This document shows, piece by piece, positions 7,972 through 16,717 of a DNA stretch of 64,000 nt. The number at the start of each line of letters is the position of its first letter. Position 1 is the first letter of the stretch. The notes beneath the pieces are model-generated. The model saw only the letters and a program-made list of their open reading frames with translations, was not told the origin of the DNA and searched no databases. A program made the translations under genes and the position numbers. Origin of the DNA: CAYWQB01 sp964460785 (GTDB taxonomy: Bacteria; Chlamydiota; Chlamydiia; Chlamydiales; CAYWQB01); the NCBI GenBank assembly GCA_964460785.1, contig CAYWQB010000001.1, positions 496,001-560,000 of the forward strand. The letters run 5' to 3'.

Positions 7972-9000
7972 TCAATAGCTGTGATCATCCAGGCGAACCT
8001 TCCCTCCAAAAATTCGATATATAACCGATGTATAGGTCAGCACAATAGGCATCCCAATACAGGCAATAATCAACAAATAGCCTAAAGTTTTCTTGGAGGA
8101 GGAAGCGTTATAAATGGTTAAGCTATGCGAAACGGTATCAATAGATGAATAGACCAAATCTGGAGCAACTCCCACAGCGAACAAGATAATTAAAAAGACA
8201 ATACTTAAAGCTGAAGAGAGGAAGGCTCGCCCCTCTCGTCTAAAGTGTACTTCGCGAGGAATGTTGGCGATACAAAGCATAGCTAAGACCCCAAAAAGGA
8301 AAAAGATAGGCCGGTCACGAATACGCTCTACCATGTGAGGCATATAGATCAATGTAGAGATCGTTGTGAGGAAATAGCAGATGATGAAAAAAATCATTGT
8401 CTTATGGATCCATCGACGCACACGCTGCTGCAATTCTCCTTCTGTCTTAAGAGAAAGAAAAATTGCTCCATGCATCGTAAAGAGAGCAAGAGTTGTCACC
8501 CCAAGTAAAAGAGCATAAGGGTTCAAAAGCTGAAGCACAGAACCATGATAATTGAACTGTTCATCTAAAGGTAACCCTTGAACCATATTCCCTAAAGCAA
8601 CACCAAAAATAATTGAGGCTAGCACGCTGGCAAAGAAAAAGAGGATGTCCCACATCTTTCTCCATAACTTTCCTGGACGCTTGCTTCTAAACTCCATAGA
8701 AACTGCTCGAAAAATCAAAGCGCACAGCAACCCCATAAGAGGAAGGTAAAAAGCTGAAAAAATGGTGGCATATACATGAGGAAAGGCGCCAAACATAGCC
8801 CCCCCAAATGTCACGAGCCAGACAGCATTTCCATCCCAAACAGGGCCAATTGCATTCAACATGACCCGGCGATCTTCATCTTTTTTTGCAAAAATATATA
8901 AGATGCCAGTTCCCCAATCAAACCCATCTAGGACTACATAACCTGTAGCGAGGACAAGAAGAAGAACGCCCCATATTTCTTGTAAAAGAACTTCGCTCAT
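7972..9000 (-). CDS. cydB: Cytochrome bd-type quinol oxidase subunit II
   Basis: CydB is the second large membrane subunit of the cytochrome bd oxidase, which oxidises quinol and reduces O2 with high affinity. The 342-residue protein has about eight membrane segments and the family blocks VLDGFDWGTG near the N terminus, GPVWDGNAVWLVTFGG (about 52-67), AFPHVYATIFSAFYLPL and EFRSKRPGKLWRKMWD. The start ATG overlaps the cydA stop in an ATGA junction, indicating translational coupling, with a GGGGG ribosome-binding site inside the end of cydA. Together with CydA it gives the cell a terminal oxidase that works at low oxygen, as in Chlamydia. Confidence 0.95.
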   Translation of the reverse strand: MSEVLLQEIWGVLLLVLATGYVVLDGFDWGTGILYIFAKKDEDRRVMLNAIGPVWDGNAVWLVTFGGAMFGAFPHVYATIFSAFYLPLMGLLCALIFRAVSMEFRSKRPGKLWRKMWDILFFFASVLASIIFGVALGNMVQGLPLDEQFNYHGSVLQLLNPYALLLGVTTLALFTMHGAIFLSLKTEGELQQRVRRWIHKTMIFFIICYFLTTISTLIYMPHMVERIRDRPIFFLFGVLAMLCIANIPREVHFRREGRAFLSSALSIVFLIILFAVGVAPDLVYSSIDTVSHSLTIYNASSSKKTLGYLLIIACIGMPIVLTYTSVIYRIFGGKVRLDDHSY

Positions 9001-10373
9001 GACTGGCCCCCTTTCTTATTTGGCTGAAAAGGATTGCGGTAAGGCTCATGCTCAAGCGAGCCTGGGCCATGGGAAATTTTTGTCCCCAAAAGGACAAGGA
9101 AAAGAACAAATAAGAACAGGTATACCACAGTAAACATGATAAGGGAAGCTGCTACTTCCCCTCCTGAAACTCCTGGGGAGATGCCATCTACTGTCTTTAA
9201 CACATGGTAAACCACCCATGGTTGCCTTCCCAGTTCAGCAGTCATCCAACCTGTTTCATTCGCTATAAAGGGAAATAAAAATGAAATCACCAGTACTTTT
9301 AAGAACCAGCGCTTTTGAAAAAGCGTCCCTCGCTTCCAAAAAATCAAAGCCATTAAAGCGATCAGTAAAATCAAGCCATACATCAAAATCATGACATGAT
9401 AAACCTGATAAACCATTTGCACATTTGGCCAGTTTTCTCTTGGAAACTCATTCAACCCTTTCACTACGGTCTCTGGGTTATGAGAGACTAAAAAGCTGAG
9501 AAGCCCTTTAACAGATAGTGGAGACTTTACAGTTTGATTTTCCATATCCACCCAACCAAATGCAGAAGCGGGGGCATAGGCTTGCGTATCGAAGAGTCCT
9601 TCAAGAGCTGCAAGCTTTTCTGGTTGATTTTTCGCAACTCCTCGAGCTGTTGAATCTCCAGCCCATCCCTGGAGGAGAGTTGCCACAACTGCTACGATCA
9701 AAGCAACTTTCATGGAAAATTTCGCAAAATACTCATGCTTTTTCTTAAGCAGATAATAAGCACAAATACTAATAACTAAAAAAGCGCCTGCTAGCCATGC
9801 ACCAAGCACTGTATGGGTTAACCTTTCCATTGATGAAGGGTTAAACACAAGCTGCCAAAAATCTGTAATTTCTGCTCGTGCATTTACCCCCTCTCCCACA
9901 ATATGGTAGCCTGCTGGGGTTTGCATCCATGAGTTTGCTATGATAATCCAAACAGCACTGAAATGCGCTCCTAAGCACACCATCAAGCTAGAAAAAAAGT
10001 GCATTTTTGGCCCGACACGGTTCCAGCCAAAAAGCAGGATAGCTAAAAACCCGGACTCTAGAAAAAAGGCAAAAATCCCTTCCGCTCCTAGGGCACTGCC
10101 AAAAACATCTCCTACATATCGGGAGTAGTTCGCCCAGTTTGTTCCAAACTCAAACTCCAAAACAATTCCAGTAGCCACTCCCAATGAGAAAAATACAGCA
10201 AACAGGCGAACCCAAAACTTTACGATATTAAGATGACGAGGATCCTTTGTCTTTAGGTAAATTGCCTCCATTGCAACGATAAGAAGAGAAACTCCAATGC
10301 TAAAGGGAGGAAAAAAGTAGTGAAAAGCGCTTGTCAAAGCGAACTGAATCCTTGAGAGGAGGGCTACATCCAT
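8997..10373 (-). CDS. cydA: Cytochrome bd-type quinol oxidase subunit I
   Basis: CydA carries the haems and quinol site of cytochrome bd in the inner membrane. Compared with E. coli CydA I can place His18 and His187 (haem ligands), Met328 (b558 axial ligand), Glu98 and Glu106 (proton channel/haem d) and the Q-loop quinol residues Lys253 and Glu258 in KLAALE. The family signature GRQPW is at 382-386. At 458 residues it is the short Q-loop form, unlike the 522-residue E. coli protein. The ATG at 10373 has an AAAGGA site. The residue before the b558 Met block (Arg391 in E. coli) is His326 here. It is the first gene of cydAB, divergent from the RND adaptor at 10504. Confidence 0.95.
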   Translation of the reverse strand: MDVALLSRIQFALTSAFHYFFPPFSIGVSLLIVAMEAIYLKTKDPRHLNIVKFWVRLFAVFFSLGVATGIVLEFEFGTNWANYSRYVGDVFGSALGAEGIFAFFLESGFLAILLFGWNRVGPKMHFFSSLMVCLGAHFSAVWIIIANSWMQTPAGYHIVGEGVNARAEITDFWQLVFNPSSMERLTHTVLGAWLAGAFLVISICAYYLLKKKHEYFAKFSMKVALIVAVVATLLQGWAGDSTARGVAKNQPEKLAALEGLFDTQAYAPASAFGWVDMENQTVKSPLSVKGLLSFLVSHNPETVVKGLNEFPRENWPNVQMVYQVYHVMILMYGLILLIALMALIFWKRGTLFQKRWFLKVLVISFLFPFIANETGWMTAELGRQPWVVYHVLKTVDGISPGVSGGEVAASLIMFTVVYLFLFVLFLVLLGTKISHGPGSLEHEPYRNPFQPNKKGGQS

Positions 10374-10503
10374 AGCTAATCCTTTCCTAAAAGATTATAT
10401 TTGCGTTATGTTGCAGTTTAGATATTTAGCTGTTTCTGGAAAGTTTTTTCTCACTCAGCTTTAAATGATTTATTCAACCTGATGGTTTTAAAGAAGTAAC
10501 ATC

Positions 10504-11898
10504 ATGGATAAAAAAAAACTCCGCTCGCTTTTTCTTAACCAAAAACCCTTTTTTTTTCTCTCCCTTGCCATCAGTGTGCTCATCCTCTTGAGCCTATTTG
10601 TAACCCTCGCCTTAAAGTCCCCTCCTGAAACCAAACACCGCGATGAAAGAGGCCCTCTCGTCCAAACGCTTCAAGTCTCTCGAGGACCATATATGGTCAA
10701 AGCCACTGGCTATGGAGAAGCAAAGGCTGCTAAAACATTAAATGTGGTTGCCCCCTTTTCAGGCACTGCAGAACTTGCAGGCCCTTACAATGAAGGCAGC
10801 TACATCTCTAAAGGCGCGCTACTTTTCACGCTCAATACAGAGCCCCTTATACGTAAAAAAAAGAGCTTAGAATCTAGGGTTAAAGATTACGAAACAAACT
10901 CCCAACGATTAGAAGCACAGCTCTCTCAAAAAAAACAGGAACTAGCCGAGACTCAAACTCTCCAAGAAACTGTAGTAAAAGAAGTTGCAAATGCACAGTC
11001 TCGCCTTGATAATGCCCTATCCCTCTATAATAAAGCTGAAAATCTTTACCAAAAGGGTGCTGTTTCTAAAAAGGCTCTCCTAGAAGAGCACTCCCGCTAT
11101 CAGCGGGCTGAAGCAGAGTGGCTTGCCTCCAAAAAGCAAAGCAGTCAAAATGACATCTTGATTGGCAAACTACAGTTTCAAGTATCTGAACTTCAATTGC
11201 AGCAAAAAGAACTTGCACAATCTTTATTGCGCACCCAGCTTGAGCTAAAAACAACAGAAGAAGATCTTAAAAAAGCCTATATTCGAGCACCTGATAATGC
11301 ACAAATTTTAAAGCTAAAGGTTAACAAGCTTCAAGAGGTCACCCCTGGCCTACAACTTGCAACTTTGCGCTTTTTTGGTGAAGTCGAGGTCTCTGTCTCC
11401 CTACCAGACTTTTACTTTAAGTGGTTATATGATGGAGGACTTCTTGAAGAGCCAAATAAGCGCGCTATCACTATTAACCTCGTGAATGCACAGTATAAAA
11501 AAAGCTTTACTGGAGGCTTCTTAAAATCAGCTGGGGCAGCTCTAGATGGGAAGACTCGCTCTTTGCCCTTGATTATCGCTAGAGAAAACCCCCTATCAGC
11601 TGACGGCTTCCCTATCAAAAGCGATGAGCTTCTTCCTGGGATGTATTGCAAGGTAACGATTCCTCTCCAAAAGCTGGAAGAGGTTTTTCTCGTTCCTACA
11701 AACTGCATACAAAGGAAGAATGAAATCTACCTGGTGGATTCAGAAAACCACCTACGTATCTTGCCAGCAGAGATTCTCTTCCAAGGTGAAGAGGGATCTG
11801 TGCTTCAACTCCCCTCTTCTGTTTCAGACATCACTGTTGTTGCTCACCCTCTCGAGTCAGCGCGTGAAGGCATGCCTGTGAGAAGGGAGCAGCCATGA
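10504..11898 (+). CDS. RND efflux pump periplasmic adaptor (membrane fusion protein)
   Basis: A 464-residue HlyD/MFP-family adaptor that would bridge an inner-membrane RND pump to an outer-membrane channel. It has an N-terminal membrane anchor (about 15-38, no lipobox), a biotinyl-lipoyl-like strand region (LNVVAPFSGTAEL near 80-92), a long Lys/Gln/Glu-rich coiled-coil hairpin (about 115-260), the second lipoyl half (YIRAPDNAQILKL) and a beta-barrel C-terminal half. The stop overlaps the ATG of the RND permease gene in ATGA. No outer-membrane channel gene is next to it, so it may share one, for instance the gene at 55658-57067. Substrate unknown. Confidence 0.85.
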   Translation: MDKKKLRSLFLNQKPFFFLSLAISVLILLSLFVTLALKSPPETKHRDERGPLVQTLQVSRGPYMVKATGYGEAKAAKTLNVVAPFSGTAELAGPYNEGSYISKGALLFTLNTEPLIRKKKSLESRVKDYETNSQRLEAQLSQKKQELAETQTLQETVVKEVANAQSRLDNALSLYNKAENLYQKGAVSKKALLEEHSRYQRAEAEWLASKKQSSQNDILIGKLQFQVSELQLQQKELAQSLLRTQLELKTTEEDLKKAYIRAPDNAQILKLKVNKLQEVTPGLQLATLRFFGEVEVSVSLPDFYFKWLYDGGLLEEPNKRAITINLVNAQYKKSFTGGFLKSAGAALDGKTRSLPLIIARENPLSADGFPIKSDELLPGMYCKVTIPLQKLEEVFLVPTNCIQRKNEIYLVDSENHLRILPAEILFQGEEGSVLQLPSSVSDITVVAHPLESAREGMPVRREQP

Positions 11899-14800
11899 AG
11901 TTTGTTCGTTGGTGTATAGAGAATACAGTCCCTATTAACCTTGTCATTATTATTTTTGCGATCTTAGGTATTCGCTCCTCTTTTGACTTAAAACGTGAAG
12001 CGTTTCCTGAATTTACCGTTGATGTGGTAGAAGTTGTTCTCACAACAGAAGGGAGCTTTTCCCCTGATTTGATCGACAAAAATGTTGTAGAAGTCATTCA
12101 GCCTCTTATTGATAGCGTTGATGGCATCAGTAAAGTCACTTCCTCTGCCGCAAGGAACCGAGCGAGCTTCTTCTTAGAAATTGCAGAGGGATATAATGCA
12201 GATGAGGTAAAAAGCGAAGTTGAAGATGAAATAAGCAGTAGCAGCAACCTACCTCCTGAAGTAGAATCTCCGCGCATTTCTGTTCTCAAAATTGACCGCG
12301 AAGGTCTACGACTGGCTGTGTGGGGTAAACATGCTTCACGCTATGAGCTCTTTAAAGAGGCCTCCAAACTTAAAAATCTATTAAAAGTGAAAAAAGTTGC
12401 GCAGCAAGTACGCTGGATGCAAAACAACCAGTTCGAGCTGACGATAGAGGTCGCTCCAGAAATCTTGCAGGCGAAAAAGATTTCCTACGCGCAGCTAGCT
12501 AACCAAATTCGCAACTATACGATTGAAACAGGAGCTGGAGAAATTCTCTCCAAGCAAGCCTCGATTTTCCTGAAAGGGCTTGGTCGAAGAGTTGAGGCTG
12601 AAGAGTTCTTAAATCTACCTATCATTGTTGGAAACGGAGAAGAGATTCCATTACGGCAACTTACTGGAGAAAATGGCATTCAACTGGCCTTTAAAGAGGA
12701 AAGCCCTCTCTATTCTTTCAATGGGTTTCCTGCTGCAATTTTAGTTGTTGAATCTGCTGAAGATGAAGACCTTATCTCTGTAGCGGATGCCGTCAAAGAA
12801 TTCATTAAAACGGCCCCTATCGCAGAGGGCATGTATATTACTCCTTTTGCAGACTCCTCTACTTTGGTGAAAGATCGACTCAACCTCATTGTCAGTAATG
12901 GCTACATAGGTGCCCTTCTTATCCTAATCATCCTCTCTTTGTTTCTTAATAGCCGTACTGCACTTTGGGTTACAGTTGGGGTGGTTCTTTCCCTACTAGG
13001 ATCAATGATCGTCCTTCACCTGATGGGACAAACTCTCAATATGATCTCACTATTTAGCTTGTTAATCACATGTGGGATCATTGTCGATGACGCCATTGTG
13101 ATGGGAGAAAGTTATGCACTTTATCGCCTTCAGGGCTCTTCTCCTAAACGAGCAGCGATACAAGCCTATCAAGAGATGCATATCCCCATCTTAGCGATGA
13201 TGTCGACAACAATTGTCGCATTTCTTCCTCTCTTTTTTGTTGATGGAGTGATGGGAAAGTTTATTTCTGTAATGCCAATTGCGATTATTGCAGCTTTAGC
13301 ATTTTCCATGCTTGAGTCTCTTTACATCTTACCTGCACACCTTGCTCACTCTTCAGAAGGCTCCCCTTTCCGTTGGCCTCTTGCCAAAAAGTTTATTGTG
13401 CACCCGCTCCGGCATACGCAAAAAAAGCTTAGTGCTCTACTTAGGGGGCTTTTAAAATCATTTTTAATCCCATGCACGTGGTTCTGCTACTACCAGCGGT
13501 ATGCAATATTCATCTTATTCACCTCTATTTTAATTTTACTAGCTGGCCTCACTGTCGGTGGGGTGATTCATACATCCCTTTTTCCTACTGCGGACTCTGA
13601 ATTTATCTTTGTTAAAGCGAAGCTTGAAGAGGGAGTTCCTCTATCACAATCTGAGCATGTTGCTACAATCTTAAATGAGTCCCTTCAGCAAACAATGCAG
13701 AAGTATGCAAAAGAGGGATATGGCGAAACTGTAGAGACGTTCTATGTTGAAATTGGCAAACCTCGCCCCAATGAGTGCTCGGTAGAAATACAGCTTTTAA
13801 GCGCTGAAAAGGGTCGCAAAGTATCAGGCGATGCTTTTATGGATACTTGGAGGAAGCAAATCCCTCCCATCCCTCGCCTGCGAGCTCTTGAGTTTGGTTC
13901 TAAGCAAGCAGGTCCTCAAGGCAAGCCTCTTGCTGTTCAACTCTCCTCTTCAGACTCTGCTACATTATCTGCAGCTGAAAAAGAAGTCCTAGAATACCTA
14001 AAAGACCTCACTGGTGCTGTGGATGTTGGCTCATCTAATACACCTGGCCTCCCCTCTGTTGAAATTGGAATCCGAGACGGATATGCGAATATTGGCTATA
14101 CAGAGGGAGAGCTATTAGAGAGTATTCGTCATGCCTTTCAAGGCATTACCATCGATCAATTCTATGTGGAGCAGTCCGAGGTGGATGTCCTCCTCCGCAT
14201 TCCAAAAGAAAGGCGAGCCAGTCTTTCAGAGGTCCAAGAATTTTTATTACCTAATGGCATGCCTGTCAAGCAAATAGCCTCTGTCTCTCCTAGCTTCACA
14301 GCCTCTACCATTCAGCGTATAAATGGTCAAAGAGCCGTGGAAGTCTATGCAGAAATTAGCCCTGCCTACGAAAGCAAATCTAGTGATTTGCGTCGGCAGT
14401 TCTATGGCACCTTTATTCCAGAACTGGCAAAGCGTTACCCAGAGCTCCAATGGTCTCTAGCGGGTGAAACAGAAGATGCGCAGAAAAGTGTAAAAAGCCT
14501 GATTGCAGGCTATTTTCCTGCCATCTTGATTATCTACTTGATCCTTGCAACAATTTTTCGCTCGTACCTCCAACCTATCATTATTATGGGTGTCATCCCA
14601 TTTGGATTTGTAGGGGCCATTCTAGGGCATATTTTCCTGGGCATCCCCTTTAATTTAATGTCCTCTTTTGGGCTTATTGCCTTAACCGGAGTAGTTGTGA
14701 ATGACTCTTTAGTCTTAGTGGACTATGTCAACAAATTGATTGATCGAGGCATTCACTTGGAAAAAGCTCTTTTATTGGCTGTACGCCGACGCTTTCGCCC

Positions 14801-14996
14801 GATCTTACTCACTTCTATTACTACGATTGCTGGACTGGCTCCTATTTTATTTGAGACCTCTTTTCAGGCTCAGTTTCTCATTCCTATGGCAGCAACCATT
14901 GTTTTCGGCCTTGCAGCTTCAACTTTTTTAATTTTTTTCCTCGTGCCTGCAGGCTATGCAATCTATCAAGATCTATGTCGCCTACGAATAAAATAA
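11895..14996 (+). CDS. RND-family efflux transporter permease
   Basis: A 1033-residue AcrB-like proton-driven transporter of the inner membrane. It shows the two-fold RND plan: a TM helix at 9-27, a large periplasmic loop, a block of TM helices (about 335-475), a second loop with helix at about 545-560, and a final block (about 870-1025). The TM4 proton-relay pair is present in GIIVDDAIVMGE. The TM10 motif is GVVVNDSLVLVDYVN, so the Lys that AcrB has here is Asn. That variant is common in an uncharacterised RND branch, and drug export should not be assumed. Translationally coupled to its adaptor. Confidence 0.9.
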   Translation: MKFVRWCIENTVPINLVIIIFAILGIRSSFDLKREAFPEFTVDVVEVVLTTEGSFSPDLIDKNVVEVIQPLIDSVDGISKVTSSAARNRASFFLEIAEGYNADEVKSEVEDEISSSSNLPPEVESPRISVLKIDREGLRLAVWGKHASRYELFKEASKLKNLLKVKKVAQQVRWMQNNQFELTIEVAPEILQAKKISYAQLANQIRNYTIETGAGEILSKQASIFLKGLGRRVEAEEFLNLPIIVGNGEEIPLRQLTGENGIQLAFKEESPLYSFNGFPAAILVVESAEDEDLISVADAVKEFIKTAPIAEGMYITPFADSSTLVKDRLNLIVSNGYIGALLILIILSLFLNSRTALWVTVGVVLSLLGSMIVLHLMGQTLNMISLFSLLITCGIIVDDAIVMGESYALYRLQGSSPKRAAIQAYQEMHIPILAMMSTTIVAFLPLFFVDGVMGKFISVMPIAIIAALAFSMLESLYILPAHLAHSSEGSPFRWPLAKKFIVHPLRHTQKKLSALLRGLLKSFLIPCTWFCYYQRYAIFILFTSILILLAGLTVGGVIHTSLFPTADSEFIFVKAKLEEGVPLSQSEHVATILNESLQQTMQKYAKEGYGETVETFYVEIGKPRPNECSVEIQLLSAEKGRKVSGDAFMDTWRKQIPPIPRLRALEFGSKQAGPQGKPLAVQLSSSDSATLSAAEKEVLEYLKDLTGAVDVGSSNTPGLPSVEIGIRDGYANIGYTEGELLESIRHAFQGITIDQFYVEQSEVDVLLRIPKERRASLSEVQEFLLPNGMPVKQIASVSPSFTASTIQRINGQRAVEVYAEISPAYESKSSDLRRQFYGTFIPELAKRYPELQWSLAGETEDAQKSVKSLIAGYFPAILIIYLILATIFRSYLQPIIIMGVIPFGFVGAILGHIFLGIPFNLMSSFGLIALTGVVVNDSLVLVDYVNKLIDRGIHLEKALLLAVRRRFRPILLTSITTIAGLAPILFETSFQAQFLIPMAATIVFGLAASTFLIFFLVPAGYAIYQDLCRLRIK

Positions 14997-15067
14997 CTTA
15001 AATTTCTAGCTTGTAAGCAGTTGTCTCTTTATACTCTCTCATCAATGGAAGATAGAGGAGGCTATGA

Positions 15068-15898
15068 ATGGCAAAGCTAATGGGAGTAATCAACGCAACC
15101 CCTGACTCTTTCTATAGTAAAAGTTGCACTCCAGGCCCTGAAGAAGCAATAGAAAAAGGGTTGATCTTTGCCCAGCAAGGAGCAGATATCTTAGATGTTG
15201 GAGGAGAGTCCTCAAAGCCCCCTCAAGTTTACCAATCCTCTAGAGGAGAATGTGTAGAGGTCTCTGTAGAGGAAGAAAAAAAGCGCATTCTTCCTGTGAT
15301 TGTAGGCCTTAAGCAGCAAACAAAATGCACCATCTCTGTAGACACTCGTAAAGCGAAAGTCGCTGCAGCAGCTCTAGAAGCAGGAGCTGACTGGATCAAT
15401 GATATAACAGGCTTTCAAGACCCTGAAATGATTGCTGTTGCCCGCGATGCTGACTGCCCAATCTGTGTAATGCATATGCAGGGTTCGTTTTTAACGATGC
15501 AGAACAAACCTCACTACCCAGAAGGAGTTGTTCCTCACCTGCTTGAATGGTTTGATCGTCAGCTTGCTGCTTTAGAGCAAGCAGGAATCAACCAAGCGCG
15601 TGTAATTTTGGACCCAGGGATTGGATTTGGTAAATCTGTTGAAGACAACCTATCCATTCTAAAAAGCATTGAGCAGTTCAAGCACTTTGGGTGTCCTTTG
15701 TTACTGGGATGCTCTAGAAAATCTTTTTTAAAACATACTTTACAAAAGGAAACTTCTGAGCTGCTCCCTGCAACTTTGGCAACAAGTGCTTATTTAATGA
15801 TGAAAGGCATTGATATTTTACGCGTTCATGATATAGAGGAACACCAGGACTTTAGGCTGGTATGGAACATTCTCAGTCCTTTAGATGATATAAGCTAA
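15068..15898 (+). CDS. folP: Dihydropteroate synthase
   Basis: DHPS joins p-aminobenzoate to 6-hydroxymethyl-dihydropterin pyrophosphate in folate synthesis. All family blocks are visible: MGVINATPDSFYS (5-17), GADILDVGGESSKPP (about 39-53), ISVDTRKAKVA, DWINDITGF, VMHMQGSF, VILDPGIGFGKS, LLLGCSRKSFL and the final LRVHDIEEH. At 276 residues it is a stand-alone enzyme, whereas in Chlamydia the DHPS is fused to FolK. The start at 15068 is chosen over the out-of-frame ATG at 15064; an AGGAGG site at 15056-15061 lies 6 bases upstream. It leads a plus-strand run folP-dacA-ybbR. Confidence 0.94.
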   Translation: MAKLMGVINATPDSFYSKSCTPGPEEAIEKGLIFAQQGADILDVGGESSKPPQVYQSSRGECVEVSVEEEKKRILPVIVGLKQQTKCTISVDTRKAKVAAAALEAGADWINDITGFQDPEMIAVARDADCPICVMHMQGSFLTMQNKPHYPEGVVPHLLEWFDRQLAALEQAGINQARVILDPGIGFGKSVEDNLSILKSIEQFKHFGCPLLLGCSRKSFLKHTLQKETSELLPATLATSAYLMMKGIDILRVHDIEEHQDFRLVWNILSPLDDIS

Positions 15899-15910
15899 CA
15901 CCCCTTCTCT

Positions 15911-16717
15911 ATGGATCTATTACAAACTTCTATTCCAATTATTGAGATCTTGTTGATTGCTGTGATGATCAACTACCTCTTGGCCTTTTTTTGGAATACT
16001 CGGGCAATGGATCTAGCTCTGGGCTTTCTTGTGTTCTTACTCATGTTCGCTGCATCTAGCTGGCTGGGCCTTCCCGTCTTAGAGAAAATCCTCTACTCCA
16101 TCATCAATGTAGTGGCCATCGCTATTTTAGTTATTTTTCAGCCCGAGCTACGCATTGCTTTATCAAAACTCAGCTTCAAAGGCAGACGGTTTAGAGAAAT
16201 CACAGAGTTTGACCGGTTCTTAGATAGCTTAGCAAACTCTGTGTATCGACTGGCAGAACATCGCACGGGAGCTTTAATCATTCTAGAAAGCCAAGACTCT
16301 CTGGATGAGTATGCTAACCGAGGCATCCGTCTCAATGCGGCTTTTTCCTCTGAGCTTCTCGAGTCCATTTTCATGACTTCTACCCCTCTTCATGATGGAG
16401 GAGTAATCATTCGAGGACAGGAAGTGATTGCGGCAAGTGTAATCTTACCTCTGGCTGATGATACGTCGCAGCTCACCAAATCTATGGGTACACGCCATCG
16501 TGCGGCTTTAGGAATCAGCCAAATCACAGATGCTGTTACGATCATCATTTCTGAAGAGACAGGGAAAGTTTCATTCACGCGGGATGGCATCATCACTCGT
16601 GGAATAAAAATGGACCGCTTCCGCTCCATGATTCGTAGCACATTTGCAAAAGAACAGGTTCCCCAAGCAAAGCAGCCCCGCAGTGACTTTAACATACTAG
16701 GATGGTTTCGAAAGTGA
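15911..16717 (+). CDS. dacA: Diadenylate cyclase (CdaA/DacA type)
   Basis: Makes cyclic di-AMP from two ATP. The N terminus has three membrane helices (about 8-28, 34-50, 60-76), then the DAC domain. The two catalytic motifs are DGG at 162-164 (canonical DGA) within LHDGGVIIRG, and RHR at 195-197 in GTRHRAALG, followed by TIIISEETG. The gene follows folP by 12 bases and overlaps ybbR by 16 bases at the annotated start. The dacA-ybbR pair corresponds to the cdaA-cdaR pair of Firmicutes and to the chlamydial pair next to cydAB. The ATG at 15911 has little Shine-Dalgarno sequence. In chlamydiae c-di-AMP is known to engage host STING; that role here is inference. Confidence 0.92.
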   Translation: MDLLQTSIPIIEILLIAVMINYLLAFFWNTRAMDLALGFLVFLLMFAASSWLGLPVLEKILYSIINVVAIAILVIFQPELRIALSKLSFKGRRFREITEFDRFLDSLANSVYRLAEHRTGALIILESQDSLDEYANRGIRLNAAFSSELLESIFMTSTPLHDGGVIIRGQEVIAASVILPLADDTSQLTKSMGTRHRAALGISQITDAVTIIISEETGKVSFTRDGIITRGIKMDRFRSMIRSTFAKEQVPQAKQPRSDFNILGWFRK

